Assembly (NCBI RefSeq): GCF_027213785.1
Contig: NZ_JAPWGO010000002.1
Coordinates: 62,001-126,000 of the forward strand
Length of the DNA stretch: 64,000 bases
Direction: 5' to 3'
From: Limimaricola sp. G21655-S1
GTDB lineage: Bacteria > Pseudomonadota > Alphaproteobacteria > Rhodobacterales > Rhodobacteraceae
Part shown: piece after piece, positions 17,629-26,179 of the stretch
How the letters are laid out: the number at the start of each line of letters is the position of its first letter
Position numbering within the stretch: position 1 is the stretch's first letter
Made by a program: the position numbers and the translations under genes
The notes under the pieces: generated by a model
Database searches by the model: none
What the model saw: only the letters and a program-made list of their open reading frames with translations
Told to the model about the DNA's origin: nothing

Positions 17629-18659
17629 GCGTCCTCGAAGACGCCCGGAATGGAGGAAGGGCCGCGATCGAGCCAATCCGGCGCCGGCAGACCCTTGGAC
17701 TTCAGGAAGTCAGGGTTGAACAGCTTCGACTGGTAGCGCGTGCCGTAGTCGCACAACACCGTCACGATGGTGTGGCCCGGCCCCAGCTCGCGCGCCAGCC
17801 GGATCGCGCCGGCGACGTTGATGCCCGAAGAGCCGCCGAGGCAGAGGCCTTCATGCTTGAGTAGGTCGAAGACGATCGGCAGCGCCTCGGCATCGGGAAT
17901 CTTGTAGCTGAAATCGGGGGTGAAGCCCTCGAGATTGGCGGTGATCCGTCCCTGGCCAATGCCCTCGGTGATCGAATCGCCCTCGGCCTTCAGCTCGCCG
18001 GTGGTGTAGAAGCTGTGCAGCGCCGCGCCTTCGGGATCAGCGAGGCCGATCTTCACGCCCTTGGGCTGCAGCGCCATGCCGACGCCCGCCAGAGTGCCAC
18101 CGGTGCCGACGGCGCAGATGAAACCATCGACCTTGCCTTGGGTCTGTTCCCAGATCTCGGGGCCGGTGCCGTCGATATGCGCCTGACGGTTCGCGACGTT
18201 GTCGAACTGGTTGGCCCAGAGCACGCCCTCGGGGGTGGTGCGTGCCAGCTCCTCGGCGAGACGGCCCGAATAGCGGACATAGTTGTTGGGATTGCGATAG
18301 GGCGCGGCCGGGACCTGCACCAGTTCGGCGCCAGCGAGCCGCAGCATGTCCTTCTTTTCCTGGCTCTGGGTCTCGGGGATCACGATCACCGTCTTGAAGC
18401 CCATCGAGGCGCCGACAAGCGCCAGACCGATGCCGGTATTGCCGGCGGTGCCCTCGACGATGGTGCCGCCGGGCTTCAGCGTGCCCTTCTCGACCGCGTC
18501 GCGGATCATCCACAAAGCCGCGCGGTCCTTGACCGACTGGCCGGGGTTCAGGAACTCGGCCTTGCCCAGAATCTCGCAGCCCGTCGCCTCGGAGGCGGCG
18601 CGCAGCCGGATCAGGGGGGTCTTGCCGACGGCGGCGGCGAGATCGGATTTGATGTCCAT
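17625..18659 (-). CDS. cysK: Cysteine synthase A (O-acetylserine sulfhydrylase)
   Basis: A PLP enzyme making cysteine from O-acetylserine and sulfide, 344 aa. The PLP lysine lies in NPGQSVKDRAA, the substrate loop is EGTAGNTGIGLA, and GTGGTLAGVG binds the phosphate. The ATG at 18659 starts MDIKSDLAAAVGKTPLIRL; the longer frame upstream runs into trgB. In R. sphaeroides cysK lies beside trgAB and contributes to tellurite resistance. Gene order here is the same. Confidence 0.92.
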   Translation of the reverse strand: MDIKSDLAAAVGKTPLIRLRAASEATGCEILGKAEFLNPGQSVKDRAALWMIRDAVEKGTLKPGGTIVEGTAGNTGIGLALVGASMGFKTVIVIPETQSQEKKDMLRLAGAELVQVPAAPYRNPNNYVRYSGRLAEELARTTPEGVLWANQFDNVANRQAHIDGTGPEIWEQTQGKVDGFICAVGTGGTLAGVGMALQPKGVKIGLADPEGAALHSFYTTGELKAEGDSITEGIGQGRITANLEGFTPDFSYKIPDAEALPIVFDLLKHEGLCLGGSSGINVAGAIRLARELGPGHTIVTVLCDYGTRYQSKLFNPDFLKSKGLPAPDWLDRGPSSIPGVFEDA

Positions 18660-18711
18660 GGGGCAGCCTTTCCTGTGTTGTCCCGAGCAATATGCAGCGC
18701 TGCTCAGGAAC

Positions 18712-19842
18712 TCAAGCCGCGTCGCCCTCCGCTTCGGCGCGCAGCCGCGCACGATGATGCGCGAGCCAGTACATCATGGCGAGCATCGGGATGACGTCGA
18801 TCTCGCCCGTCTGCGTCAGCGACATGGCCCGGTCGAAGGGCACGGCGTGCAGCCGCAGATCCTCGTGTTCCTCGTCGAGCCCGCCGCGCCAGCTTTCCTC
18901 GCGCGGCAGGTCGGCCAGCGCGAGAAAGCAGTGGAAATGGTCGGTGCTCGACCCCGGTGAGGGGTAGCCCCCGAAGATCGGGATCAGCGCGTTGAGCCGC
19001 AGCCCGGCCTCCTCTCGCGCCTCGCGCAACCCGGCCTGCTCGGGCGTCTCGCCGGCATCGACGATGCCCGCCACCGGCTCGAGGCTCCAGGGGTTGGTCG
19101 AACCGCGCCGGGCCGGGCCGCTGCGGAACTGCTCGACCAGCAGCACCCGGTCGCGGCGTGGATCATAGGGCAGCACCAGCGTCGCATCGACACCCACCAG
19201 CACCTCGCGCGGCAGCGCCTCGGCACGTCCCCCGTCGAAGCGTCGATGCGACAGGCGCATCGTGGCAAGCTTGAAGAATTCGCCCGAAAGCGGGGCGTCG
19301 AGACGCAGCGCCACATCGCCCGTCCGCGCTTCGTGGCGCAGCGTCGCCGGGGCCGGCGTGGCCGCCGCGCGCAACCGGGAACTGGCGCGGGCCGCGATCA
19401 TCGCTTTCTGACGGGCGAAGCTGGTCGGGCTCAGAGGTGGCGCATGATCGGCGATCTCGCCCGCCATGAGGGCCCATCGTACCCCCTGCCCGTCCCGCCA
19501 CGCCGCCACGTCCCAGTCCGGGCCGGTCGCCCCGCCCCGCCGCGCGCGGATCTCGGCCATGCGCGGTGCCCCGCCCACGCAGTCCACCTGCGCCTCGAAT
19601 GTCTCATGGCCGAGCGCCACGCCATAGGCATCGAGCCGGGCCCGCGCCGCCTCGGGCAGCGGCGAAACCAACAGCCCCTCGACCGCCGCCCCCTCGCGCG
19701 CGACGAGCGACGGGTCGGCGTCCGGCGCGCCGGTCAGGGTGTATCCCGGCAACCGCGCCGGCACCCCGTCGAGCGACCGAGCGGTGACCGCCTCGAATGT
19801 CGCGGCCTCGGCCAGCGGCCCGAAGACGAACAGATCCGACAT
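18712..19842 (-). CDS. trgB: TrgB: gamma-glutamylcyclotransferase-like domain fused to NUDIX hydrolase
   Basis: A 376-aa two-domain protein. The N-terminus begins MSDLFVFGPLAE like AIG2/gamma-glutamylcyclotransferases. The C-terminal half holds a full Nudix box (GETPEQAGLREAREEAGL) of the ADP-ribose pyrophosphatase type (YRDRVLLVEQFR-like strand before it). TrgB of R. sphaeroides, part of the trgAB tellurite-resistance locus, has this plan. Its start is two bases after the trgA stop, and cysK follows 52 bases on. The actual nucleotide substrate is not known from sequence. Confidence 0.85.
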   Translation of the reverse strand: MSDLFVFGPLAEAATFEAVTARSLDGVPARLPGYTLTGAPDADPSLVAREGAAVEGLLVSPLPEAARARLDAYGVALGHETFEAQVDCVGGAPRMAEIRARRGGATGPDWDVAAWRDGQGVRWALMAGEIADHAPPLSPTSFARQKAMIAARASSRLRAAATPAPATLRHEARTGDVALRLDAPLSGEFFKLATMRLSHRRFDGGRAEALPREVLVGVDATLVLPYDPRRDRVLLVEQFRSGPARRGSTNPWSLEPVAGIVDAGETPEQAGLREAREEAGLRLNALIPIFGGYPSPGSSTDHFHCFLALADLPREESWRGGLDEEHEDLRLHAVPFDRAMSLTQTGEIDVIPMLAMMYWLAHHRARLRAEAEGDAA

Positions 19843-19844
19843 GC

Positions 19845-20285
19845 TCAGCTGGCCCGGGAATGGGTGAATTCGAGCAGCAGGCCGATGCCGATCCCGCCCA
19901 AGCCCAACAGCAGAATTTCCTGCGGTTGGACCAGCCGAAGCGCGCTTTGCAGCATGAAATCCACCATCGCCTCCATCGCATCCGTCGGGTCGCGAAACCG
20001 GCCACGCCACGATGCGCGCAGCGCGAAGATCGCGCCATGCGTCACCAGCACCGTGAGAAGGCCGATGACCGTCGTGGTGACCCCGTTGCTCACGCCGTCG
20101 AGAAGACCGCCCCCGGCGCGCGGCCCGGCGATGAACCAGCCCATGCAGAAGCCGATCACCGCGTTGATCTGCGGCGTATTCGGGTTCACCGTCAGCCCCT
20201 CGAGAAGCGGCAGCGCCAGCACCGATGCGACGAAGCCCAGCGCCGCGAACAGCAGAGCCCCGACCAGCTTGGACGCAGTGGGCAT
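19845..20285 (-). CDS. trgA: TrgA-family membrane protein (tellurite resistance)
   Basis: 146 aa with four hydrophobic segments. It begins MPTASKLVGALLFAALGF, close to R. sphaeroides TrgA, and contains the conserved INAVIGFCMGWFIAG. GAGGAG lies just before the ATG. It is first of trgA-trgB-cysK and begins 27 bases after cfa. The mechanism of TrgA is not established. Confidence 0.85.
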   Translation of the reverse strand: MPTASKLVGALLFAALGFVASVLALPLLEGLTVNPNTPQINAVIGFCMGWFIAGPRAGGGLLDGVSNGVTTTVIGLLTVLVTHGAIFALRASWRGRFRDPTDAMEAMVDFMLQSALRLVQPQEILLLGLGGIGIGLLLEFTHSRAS

Positions 20286-20312
20286 GGCGGCTCTCCTCGA
20301 TATGCGGTGCGT

Positions 20313-21521
20313 TCAGCCCGGACGGGTCACGGTGATCTGGGTAACGTCGCAATTTCCGGAACGGAAGGTGCTGGCGCAGGAACACAGGTAGAAATTCCAC
20401 ATTCGCCTGAATCTTTCGTCAAAGCCAAGCCGTGCGACCTCGTCCCAGCGCGTGTTGAAGCTGTGGTGCCACTGTCGCAGCGTGCGCGAATAGCTTTCGC
20501 CGAAATTGAGCGAACCGGTCACCCGCAGCCCGGCCTGCTCGCTCAGCCGGTGCAGGATGCCCGGGCTGGGCAGCATGCCGCCGGGAAAGATGTATTTCTG
20601 GATGAAATCGACGCCGTCGCGGTATCTCTCGAAGCGCTGATCCTGCAGGGTGATCACCTGCAGCGTCGCGTGGCGCCCCGGGCGCAGCCGGGCGCTCAGC
20701 CGGTCGAAATAGACCGGCCAGTAGCGTTCGCCCACCGCCTCGAACATCTCGATGCTGGCGACGCCGTCATACTGGCCGTCCGCATCGCGGTAATCCTGCA
20801 GCCGCAGCTCGACCCGGTCCGACAGCCCGGCCCGGTCGATGCGGGCGCGGGCGAAGTCGAGCTGCGCCTGGCTGATGGTCAGTCCGGTGACCTTCAGCCC
20901 CCGCTCGGCGGCGGCGTATTCCGCGAAACCGCCCCAGCCGCAGCCGATCTCGAGCACGTGGTCGCCGGGGCGTACCCCCATGCGGTCGATGAGGCTTTCG
21001 TATTTGCGCCGCTGCGCCGCCTCGAGGCTTTGCTGGCTGCCCTCGAACAGCGCTGAGGAATAGGTCATCGAGGGGTCGAGCCAGAGCGCGTAGAACTCGT
21101 TGCCGAGATCGTAATGGTGGCGGATGTTGCGCTTGGCCTGAAACTTCGTGTTGGAGCGCAGCCAGTGGCGCAGACGCTCATAGGCGCGCAGCAGCCGGTG
21201 GCCGGGGAAGCCGTCGAACAGCACATCCACCTCGTCATGCACGAGGTCGAGCAGCGCCAGCAGGTCGGGCGAGGACCAGGCCCCGTCCACATAGGCTTCG
21301 GAAAATCCGAGATCGCCTTCGCGGATCAACCGCGCGAAGCAGTCCGGGTCGTGCACGGCGATCTCGGCGGCGAAGCCCGGCGCCTCCCCCTCGGCGCGAA
21401 ACCGGCGGCCGTCGGGCAGCACGATGTCGAGCCGGCCGCGGCGGATCGATCGCGTCAGTTCGAATACCTGCGCGAAATAGCGTGGCAGCCCGCTCTGCCC
21501 CTCGGTGCCGGTCAGGATCAT
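20313..21521 (-). CDS. cfaA: Cyclopropane-fatty-acyl-phospholipid synthase-type methyltransferase
   Basis: A SAM-dependent enzyme acting on unsaturated phospholipid acyl chains at the membrane, 402 aa. The SAM motif is LEIGCGWGGFAEYAA, followed by GLTISQAQ, SIEMFEAVGERYW and FIQKYIFPGGMLPS, all diagnostic of the CFA family. It lies between phr and trgA. In R. sphaeroides phrA and cfaA belong to the RpoE singlet-oxygen regulon, so shared stress control is plausible here. I could not identify the promoter with confidence. Confidence 0.88.
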   Translation of the reverse strand: MILTGTEGQSGLPRYFAQVFELTRSIRRGRLDIVLPDGRRFRAEGEAPGFAAEIAVHDPDCFARLIREGDLGFSEAYVDGAWSSPDLLALLDLVHDEVDVLFDGFPGHRLLRAYERLRHWLRSNTKFQAKRNIRHHYDLGNEFYALWLDPSMTYSSALFEGSQQSLEAAQRRKYESLIDRMGVRPGDHVLEIGCGWGGFAEYAAAERGLKVTGLTISQAQLDFARARIDRAGLSDRVELRLQDYRDADGQYDGVASIEMFEAVGERYWPVYFDRLSARLRPGRHATLQVITLQDQRFERYRDGVDFIQKYIFPGGMLPSPGILHRLSEQAGLRVTGSLNFGESYSRTLRQWHHSFNTRWDEVARLGFDERFRRMWNFYLCSCASTFRSGNCDVTQITVTRPG

Positions 21522-21611
21522 CGGTCGCGCGCCTCCCCGTTCTCACGATCCAGATTACGGATCGAAGCGGGCTTGTCACCTGGCGCGTGACCGGCAAATG
21601 CATGGCAAGGC

Positions 21612-23027
21612 TCAGCTATCGCGCCCCTTATAGGCCGCGAGCGCGCGGTCGCGCCCCTCCGCCGCACCGACGATCGGGTCGGGATAGGGCATGTCCGCCG
21701 ACAGCCCCCAGCGGCGCGGCGCCGCCTCGAGAAAGTCGCACGCGGTTCGCGGCGGATCGGCCTGGCCCTCGGCGATCCAGGCGCGCTGATAGGCGCCGTC
21801 GGGGTCGAACTTGTCGAGCTGGCTCTCGGGGTTGTAGACGCGGAAATAAGGCGCAGCATCAGGACCGGAGCCCGCGATCCATTGCCAGCCCAGCGCGTTG
21901 TTGGCCGGGTCCCAGTCGACGAGGCAGTCGGCGAACCAGTCATGGCCGATTTTCCAATGCGTCATCAGGTGCTTGGTGAGATAGGAGCCGGTGATCATCC
22001 GGGCGCGGTTGTGCATCCGCCCCGTCGCGTAGAGCTCGCGCATCGCGGCATCGACGAAGCGCATCCCCGTCCGACCCCGCTTCCACGCCGTGGCCTCGGG
22101 GCTGTTGCCATCCTCGGACCACGGGAACCGGTCCCATTCGGCGCGCCAGTTGCGGGTGATCAGCCGGGGCGTGTGGTGCAGCAGGTGATAGGCGAACTCG
22201 CGCCAGAGCAATTCCTTGAGAAAGGTCTCGGCCCCGCCTGCCCCCGCCTCGCGCGCGCCGAGCGCGGCGCGGTAGCAGCTGCGGATCGAGATTTCGCCAT
22301 AGGTGAGGTTCTCGGACAGGCCCGAGGTGCCCTCGATGTCGGGCCGGTCGCGGGCAATGTGGTAATCCTCGACCCGCTCCGCGACGAAGCGGTCGAGCCG
22401 CGCCCGCGCCGCCGTCTCGCCGATGGTGAGGTAGCGCGCCACCACGTCTGCCCCGCGACGCATGTCGCGGCCCATCCGCCAGTCGTCGAGGCGTTCGCTG
22501 TCGGGCCAGCTTTCGGGCGCCGGAAGCCGTGCCGGCGTGGGCAGCGGGTCGCCCGGATCGCGGCTGCGCACCGCCTTCATGTATGGGGTGTAGACCTTGT
22601 AGTAGCCGCCGGTCTTGGTCTCGACGCTTTCGGGCTCGAACAACAGATGGCCCGTGAAATCGCGGGTTTCGATGCCCTCCGCGTCGAGACCTTCCATGGC
22701 TTCGGCGTCGCGTGTTCGCGCCTCGGGGTCGTAGGCGCGACTCCACCAGACCGCCCGGGCCCCGGTCTCCGCGACCAGCGCCCGCAGGCTGTCGAGCGCC
22801 CGGCCACGTCGAAGGATCAGCTTCGAGCCGATGCCCTCCAGATCGCGCGCGAGGCTTTCGACCGAGAGACCGAGCCGGAAACGGGGCGCGGCGCCCTGCC
22901 CCTCGACCACCTCGTCATGCACGAAGACCGGGATCAGCGGCGCGCCGGTCTCGACCGCCTCGGCCAGCATCGGGTGATCGGCCAGCCGCAGGTCGCGGCG
23001 GAACCACAGAAGGATCGGGGCGGGCAT
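21612..23027 (-). CDS. phrB: Deoxyribodipyrimidine photolyase (class I CPD type)
   Basis: A 471-aa flavoprotein that repairs UV-induced pyrimidine dimers with blue light. The N-terminal antenna domain starts ILLWFRRDLRLADHP. The FAD domain contains LWREFAYHLLHHTP, RMHNRARMITGSYL and WQWIAGSGPDAAPYFRVYNP. Length is normal for the family. The next downstream gene is cfa. Confidence 0.93.
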   Translation of the reverse strand: MPAPILLWFRRDLRLADHPMLAEAVETGAPLIPVFVHDEVVEGQGAAPRFRLGLSVESLARDLEGIGSKLILRRGRALDSLRALVAETGARAVWWSRAYDPEARTRDAEAMEGLDAEGIETRDFTGHLLFEPESVETKTGGYYKVYTPYMKAVRSRDPGDPLPTPARLPAPESWPDSERLDDWRMGRDMRRGADVVARYLTIGETAARARLDRFVAERVEDYHIARDRPDIEGTSGLSENLTYGEISIRSCYRAALGAREAGAGGAETFLKELLWREFAYHLLHHTPRLITRNWRAEWDRFPWSEDGNSPEATAWKRGRTGMRFVDAAMRELYATGRMHNRARMITGSYLTKHLMTHWKIGHDWFADCLVDWDPANNALGWQWIAGSGPDAAPYFRVYNPESQLDKFDPDGAYQRAWIAEGQADPPRTACDFLEAAPRRWGLSADMPYPDPIVGAAEGRDRALAAYKGRDS

Positions 23028-23077
23028 GGGGTCACTCCTCGGCGCTTTTGCCCCGAGTTAGCGCCCCGCCCGGCCGA

Positions 23078-24199
23078 TCAAGCCGCGCCGTCGCGTCGCA
23101 ACGGCTCGGCCGGATGCTCCGCCCGAGCGGTCTGCACCGTCAGTTCCTCGCGGGTGCGCGGCAGCGCGTGCGGGATCTCGGCCTGAATCCAGGCCACCAG
23201 CTTTTCGCGGATCTCGCAGCGCAGGTCGAAGGCGCGCCCGGCATTGCGGGCCGAGGCCAGCACCCGCACCTCCATCACCCGTTCGCGGAAATCGGTGACG
23301 GCGAGGTTGAACACGTCGCGGTCCCACAGCGCGCTCGCCTCGGTGATCTCGCGCGCCTTGTCGCGGATCCGGTCGATCGGCGCGGAATGGTCGAGATAGA
23401 GCAGCACCGAGCCGATCAGGGTCGAGTTCTCGCGGGTCCAGTTCTGGAACGGTTGCTCAATGAAGTAGCTCAGCGGCACGATCATCCGCCGCCAGTCCCA
23501 GATCCGGATCACCACGTAGGTCGAGGTAATCTCCTCGACATTGCCCCATTCGCCCTCGACGATCAGCGCGTCGTCGATCCGGATCGGCTGCGTCATGGCA
23601 AGCTGGATCCCGGCGAAGAGGTTCTTGAGCACCGGCTGCAGCGCGAGGCCCGCGACGATGCCAGCGGCCCCCGCCGAGGCCAGCAGCGACACCCCGTATT
23701 GGCGCACCTCCTCGAAGGTCATCAGCGCCGTGGCAATGGCGACGATGGAAATCAGGACAGAGGCGACGCGCAGGAATATCTTGGTCTGGGTGACATGCTT
23801 GCGCGCCAGGAGATTGTCCTCGGCGTCGAGCGTGTAGCGACGCAGATGCAGCTTGGCCCAGACATCGAGCACCACCCGCGCGATCCAGCCGATGAGCAGG
23901 ATCGTCCCCACCAGCACGAGGTGCTGCAGCCCCCGCTCATCCGACGGCGAAAGCGGCGCGACGGCGGCGGCGGGCGCCATGAAGAAGAAGATCAGGCCGA
24001 GCCGGGCGGGTCCGCGCGTCTGCCGCACCAGTTCGCGGCGGAACATCGCGCTGCCTTGGGCCCAGCGACCGAGCGCGCGGTAGATCAGCACATGGACGAG
24101 GCAGGCCAGCGCGATGGCGAGGCCGAAATCGATCAGGATCACGGCCCAGGCCGGCAGCCAGCCAAGGCCGACATCGGAGAAGGTCTGGAATAGCATCAT
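23078..24199 (-). CDS. Small mechanosensitive channel (MscS family)
   Basis: About 373 aa from the ATG at 24199 (a second ATG follows directly). Four to five membrane segments precede the pore segment ASAGAAGIVAGLALQPVLKN and the MscS beta-domain (LAMTQPIRIDDALIVEGEWG). The protein resembles YbiO/YnaI-type small channels. The gene lies 50 bases upstream of phr and downstream of the BCCT carrier, consistent with an osmotic-stress setting. Confidence 0.87.
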   Translation of the reverse strand: MMLFQTFSDVGLGWLPAWAVILIDFGLAIALACLVHVLIYRALGRWAQGSAMFRRELVRQTRGPARLGLIFFFMAPAAAVAPLSPSDERGLQHLVLVGTILLIGWIARVVLDVWAKLHLRRYTLDAEDNLLARKHVTQTKIFLRVASVLISIVAIATALMTFEEVRQYGVSLLASAGAAGIVAGLALQPVLKNLFAGIQLAMTQPIRIDDALIVEGEWGNVEEITSTYVVIRIWDWRRMIVPLSYFIEQPFQNWTRENSTLIGSVLLYLDHSAPIDRIRDKAREITEASALWDRDVFNLAVTDFRERVMEVRVLASARNAGRAFDLRCEIREKLVAWIQAEIPHALPRTREELTVQTARAEHPAEPLRRDGAA

Positions 24200-24281
24200 G
24201 CGGCGGGATGATAGGCGCGCGCTTCGCGCCGAAAACCCCCGCAGGCGCATTTTCGCCGCAATGCGGCGAAGTGCGGCGTGA

Positions 24282-24309
24282 GGAGCGGCCCCGAAGGCGG
24301 GGCCGCTCC
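24282..24309 (-). terminator. GC-rich terminator-like hairpin after the BCCT gene
   Basis: An 11-bp perfect stem GGAGCGGCCCC / GGGGCCGCTCC with a six-base loop lies a few bases after the BCCT stop. There is a T-run only on the plus side, so on the minus strand termination may be weak. A second short palindrome (ttcgccgc-aat-gcggcgaa) lies at 24252-24270. Confidence 0.6.
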
Positions 24310-24317
24310 GTTTTTCA

Positions 24318-26033
24318 TCACGGCGTCGGGTTCTTGCGCTCGTTCTTGAGCGCGATGAAGATCGCCACGCACATCATCAGAAGCAGGAAGGCAAAGGGGA
24401 AGCCGGTGGCCACCGCCATCGCCTGCAGCGCCGCGAGACCGCCGCCCAAGAGCAGCGCGATCGCCACGAGACCCTCGAAGACGCACCAGAACACACGCTG
24501 CGGCAGCGGGCCGTCGACCTTGCCGCCGGAGGTGATGGTGTCGATCACGAGCGATCCCGAATCCGACGAGGTCACGAAGAACACGATCACCAGGATGATG
24601 CCGATCAACGAGGTGATCGTGGCCAGCGGCAGCTGGCTCAGCATCTCGAACAGCTGCACCGGCAGCGCCGCCTCGGCCGCGCCCTGGAAGCCGTCCACCA
24701 CCACCTGGGTGATCGCGGTGCCGCCGAAGACGCTCATCCACAGGATGCAGACCATCGAGGGCACCAGCAGCACGGCGATCATGAATTCGCGCACGGTGCG
24801 GCCGCGGCTGACCCGGGCGATGAACATGCCGACGAAGGGCGACCAGGAGATCCACCAGGCCCAGTAGAAGGCGGTCCAGCCCTGCGAGAAGTTGGCGTCC
24901 TCGCGCCCGAAGGGCTGGCTCAGCGCCGGGAAGTTGGTGACATAGGCCCAGAGCGAGGCGAAGAAGGTGCTGATGATGGTGCCGGTCGGACCGACGAAGA
25001 GCACGAACAGCAACAGCAGGAAGGCCAGCACCATGTTGATCTCGGAGGCGCGCTTCACGCCGCCGTCGAGACCGGCCATGACCGAGACCGTGGCCACGGC
25101 GGTGATGCCGAGGATCAGCAGGATCTTGAGCCCGGCGCCGGTGCGGCCGATCTCGTCGCCCTCGGGGTTCAGCAGCGGGTTGTTGTAGCTCAGGCCGAAC
25201 ACCGAACGGGTGTTCTCGGCGGTGTCACCGGTGCCGAACAGGAAATCCATCCCCGCGACCGCCTGCTCCGCGCCGAAGCCCAGCGAGGTGGCAAGGCCGA
25301 ACAGCGTGGCGAAGACCGCGACGATGTCGATGATGTGGCCGGTCCAGCCCCAGACCCGCTCACCGAAGATCGGGTAGAAGGCCGAGCGGATGGTGAGCGG
25401 CAGGCCCTGATTGTAGCTGAACAGGCCCAGTGCCAGCGCCACCACGGCATACATCGCCCAAGGGTGCAGGCCCCAATGGTAGATGGTCGCCGCCATGCCC
25501 AGCCGCCGCGCCGCCTCGGCGTCGCCCTCGGCGCCGGACAGCGGCGCCCAGCTTTCGGGGCTGCCCGCGCCCTCGGCGAAGGAGGTCGAGAAATGCGACA
25601 GCGGCTCGGAGACGCCGTAGAACATCAGACCGATGCCCATGCCGGCGGCGAAGAGCATCGCGAACCAGCCCGCATAGCCGTAATCGGGCCGCGCCGCCGC
25701 GCCGCCCAGCCGGACCGAGCCCAGCGGCGTCACGATCAGCAACAGGCCGAACAGCACGAAGATGTTGCCGCCGAGGATGAAGAACCACGAGAAGTTCGCG
25801 GTAAGCCAGTCGCGCACGCTCTCGAACAGCGCGGTCGCGGCCTCGGGCACCATCAGCGTACCCAAGACGAAGGCCACGATGCCGAGGCCCGCGATCAGGA
25901 AGACCGGGTTGTGGATGTCGAGCCCGAAAGGCCCGATCTGCGTCTGAATGTTGTCCTGACCGACCTCGTAATCGGTCTCGTCGATAAGCCGCGTCGTTTC
26001 CGCGGCGTCTGGATCGGTGTCCGGCGTCGTCAT
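24318..26033 (-). CDS. BCCT-family betaine/carnitine/choline-type transporter
   Basis: A sodium- or proton-coupled carrier for quaternary ammonium or sulfonium compounds, about 571 aa, with 12 membrane segments. The BCCT signature is present as FYWAWWISWSPFVGMFIARVSRGRT, and GMGIGLMFYGVSEP is in its usual place. The acidic N-terminal tail of 45 residues is cytosolic. The ATG at 26033 is preferred (GGGGGTG upstream), though one at 26045 is possible. The gene upstream on the same strand is acuI, so dimethylsulfoniopropionate (DMSP) is a candidate substrate beside glycine betaine or choline; this is inference. Confidence 0.9.
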   Translation of the reverse strand: MTTPDTDPDAAETTRLIDETDYEVGQDNIQTQIGPFGLDIHNPVFLIAGLGIVAFVLGTLMVPEAATALFESVRDWLTANFSWFFILGGNIFVLFGLLLIVTPLGSVRLGGAAARPDYGYAGWFAMLFAAGMGIGLMFYGVSEPLSHFSTSFAEGAGSPESWAPLSGAEGDAEAARRLGMAATIYHWGLHPWAMYAVVALALGLFSYNQGLPLTIRSAFYPIFGERVWGWTGHIIDIVAVFATLFGLATSLGFGAEQAVAGMDFLFGTGDTAENTRSVFGLSYNNPLLNPEGDEIGRTGAGLKILLILGITAVATVSVMAGLDGGVKRASEINMVLAFLLLLFVLFVGPTGTIISTFFASLWAYVTNFPALSQPFGREDANFSQGWTAFYWAWWISWSPFVGMFIARVSRGRTVREFMIAVLLVPSMVCILWMSVFGGTAITQVVVDGFQGAAEAALPVQLFEMLSQLPLATITSLIGIILVIVFFVTSSDSGSLVIDTITSGGKVDGPLPQRVFWCVFEGLVAIALLLGGGLAALQAMAVATGFPFAFLLLMMCVAIFIALKNERKNPTP

Positions 26034-26125
26034 CGTCACCCCCATGCTTGATGTCACACGAAGACCTAGGCCCGGGGGGCCGAGGTCAAGAAAACGTGTG
26101 TCTGTCACATGATATCACGGAATGC

Positions 26126-26154
26126 GACCCCGTGACGCCACGCGTCACGGGGTC
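26126..26154 (-). terminator. Hairpin between acuI and the BCCT gene
   Basis: GACCCCGTGACG / CGTCACGGGGTC is a perfect 12-bp stem with a five-base loop, 26 bases after the acuI stop. It lacks a T-run on the minus strand and could attenuate read-through into the BCCT gene. Confidence 0.6.
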
Positions 26155-26179
26155 AACCGATGCGTGTCGGCACCGCGTC

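Noticed and set aside
23057-23080. RpoE (ECF11)-like promoter before phr: TGATC then CTAAC
   Set aside because: The spacing of the two boxes is too short compared with what I recall for R. sphaeroides RpoE promoters, and TGATC overlaps the stop of the upstream gene.
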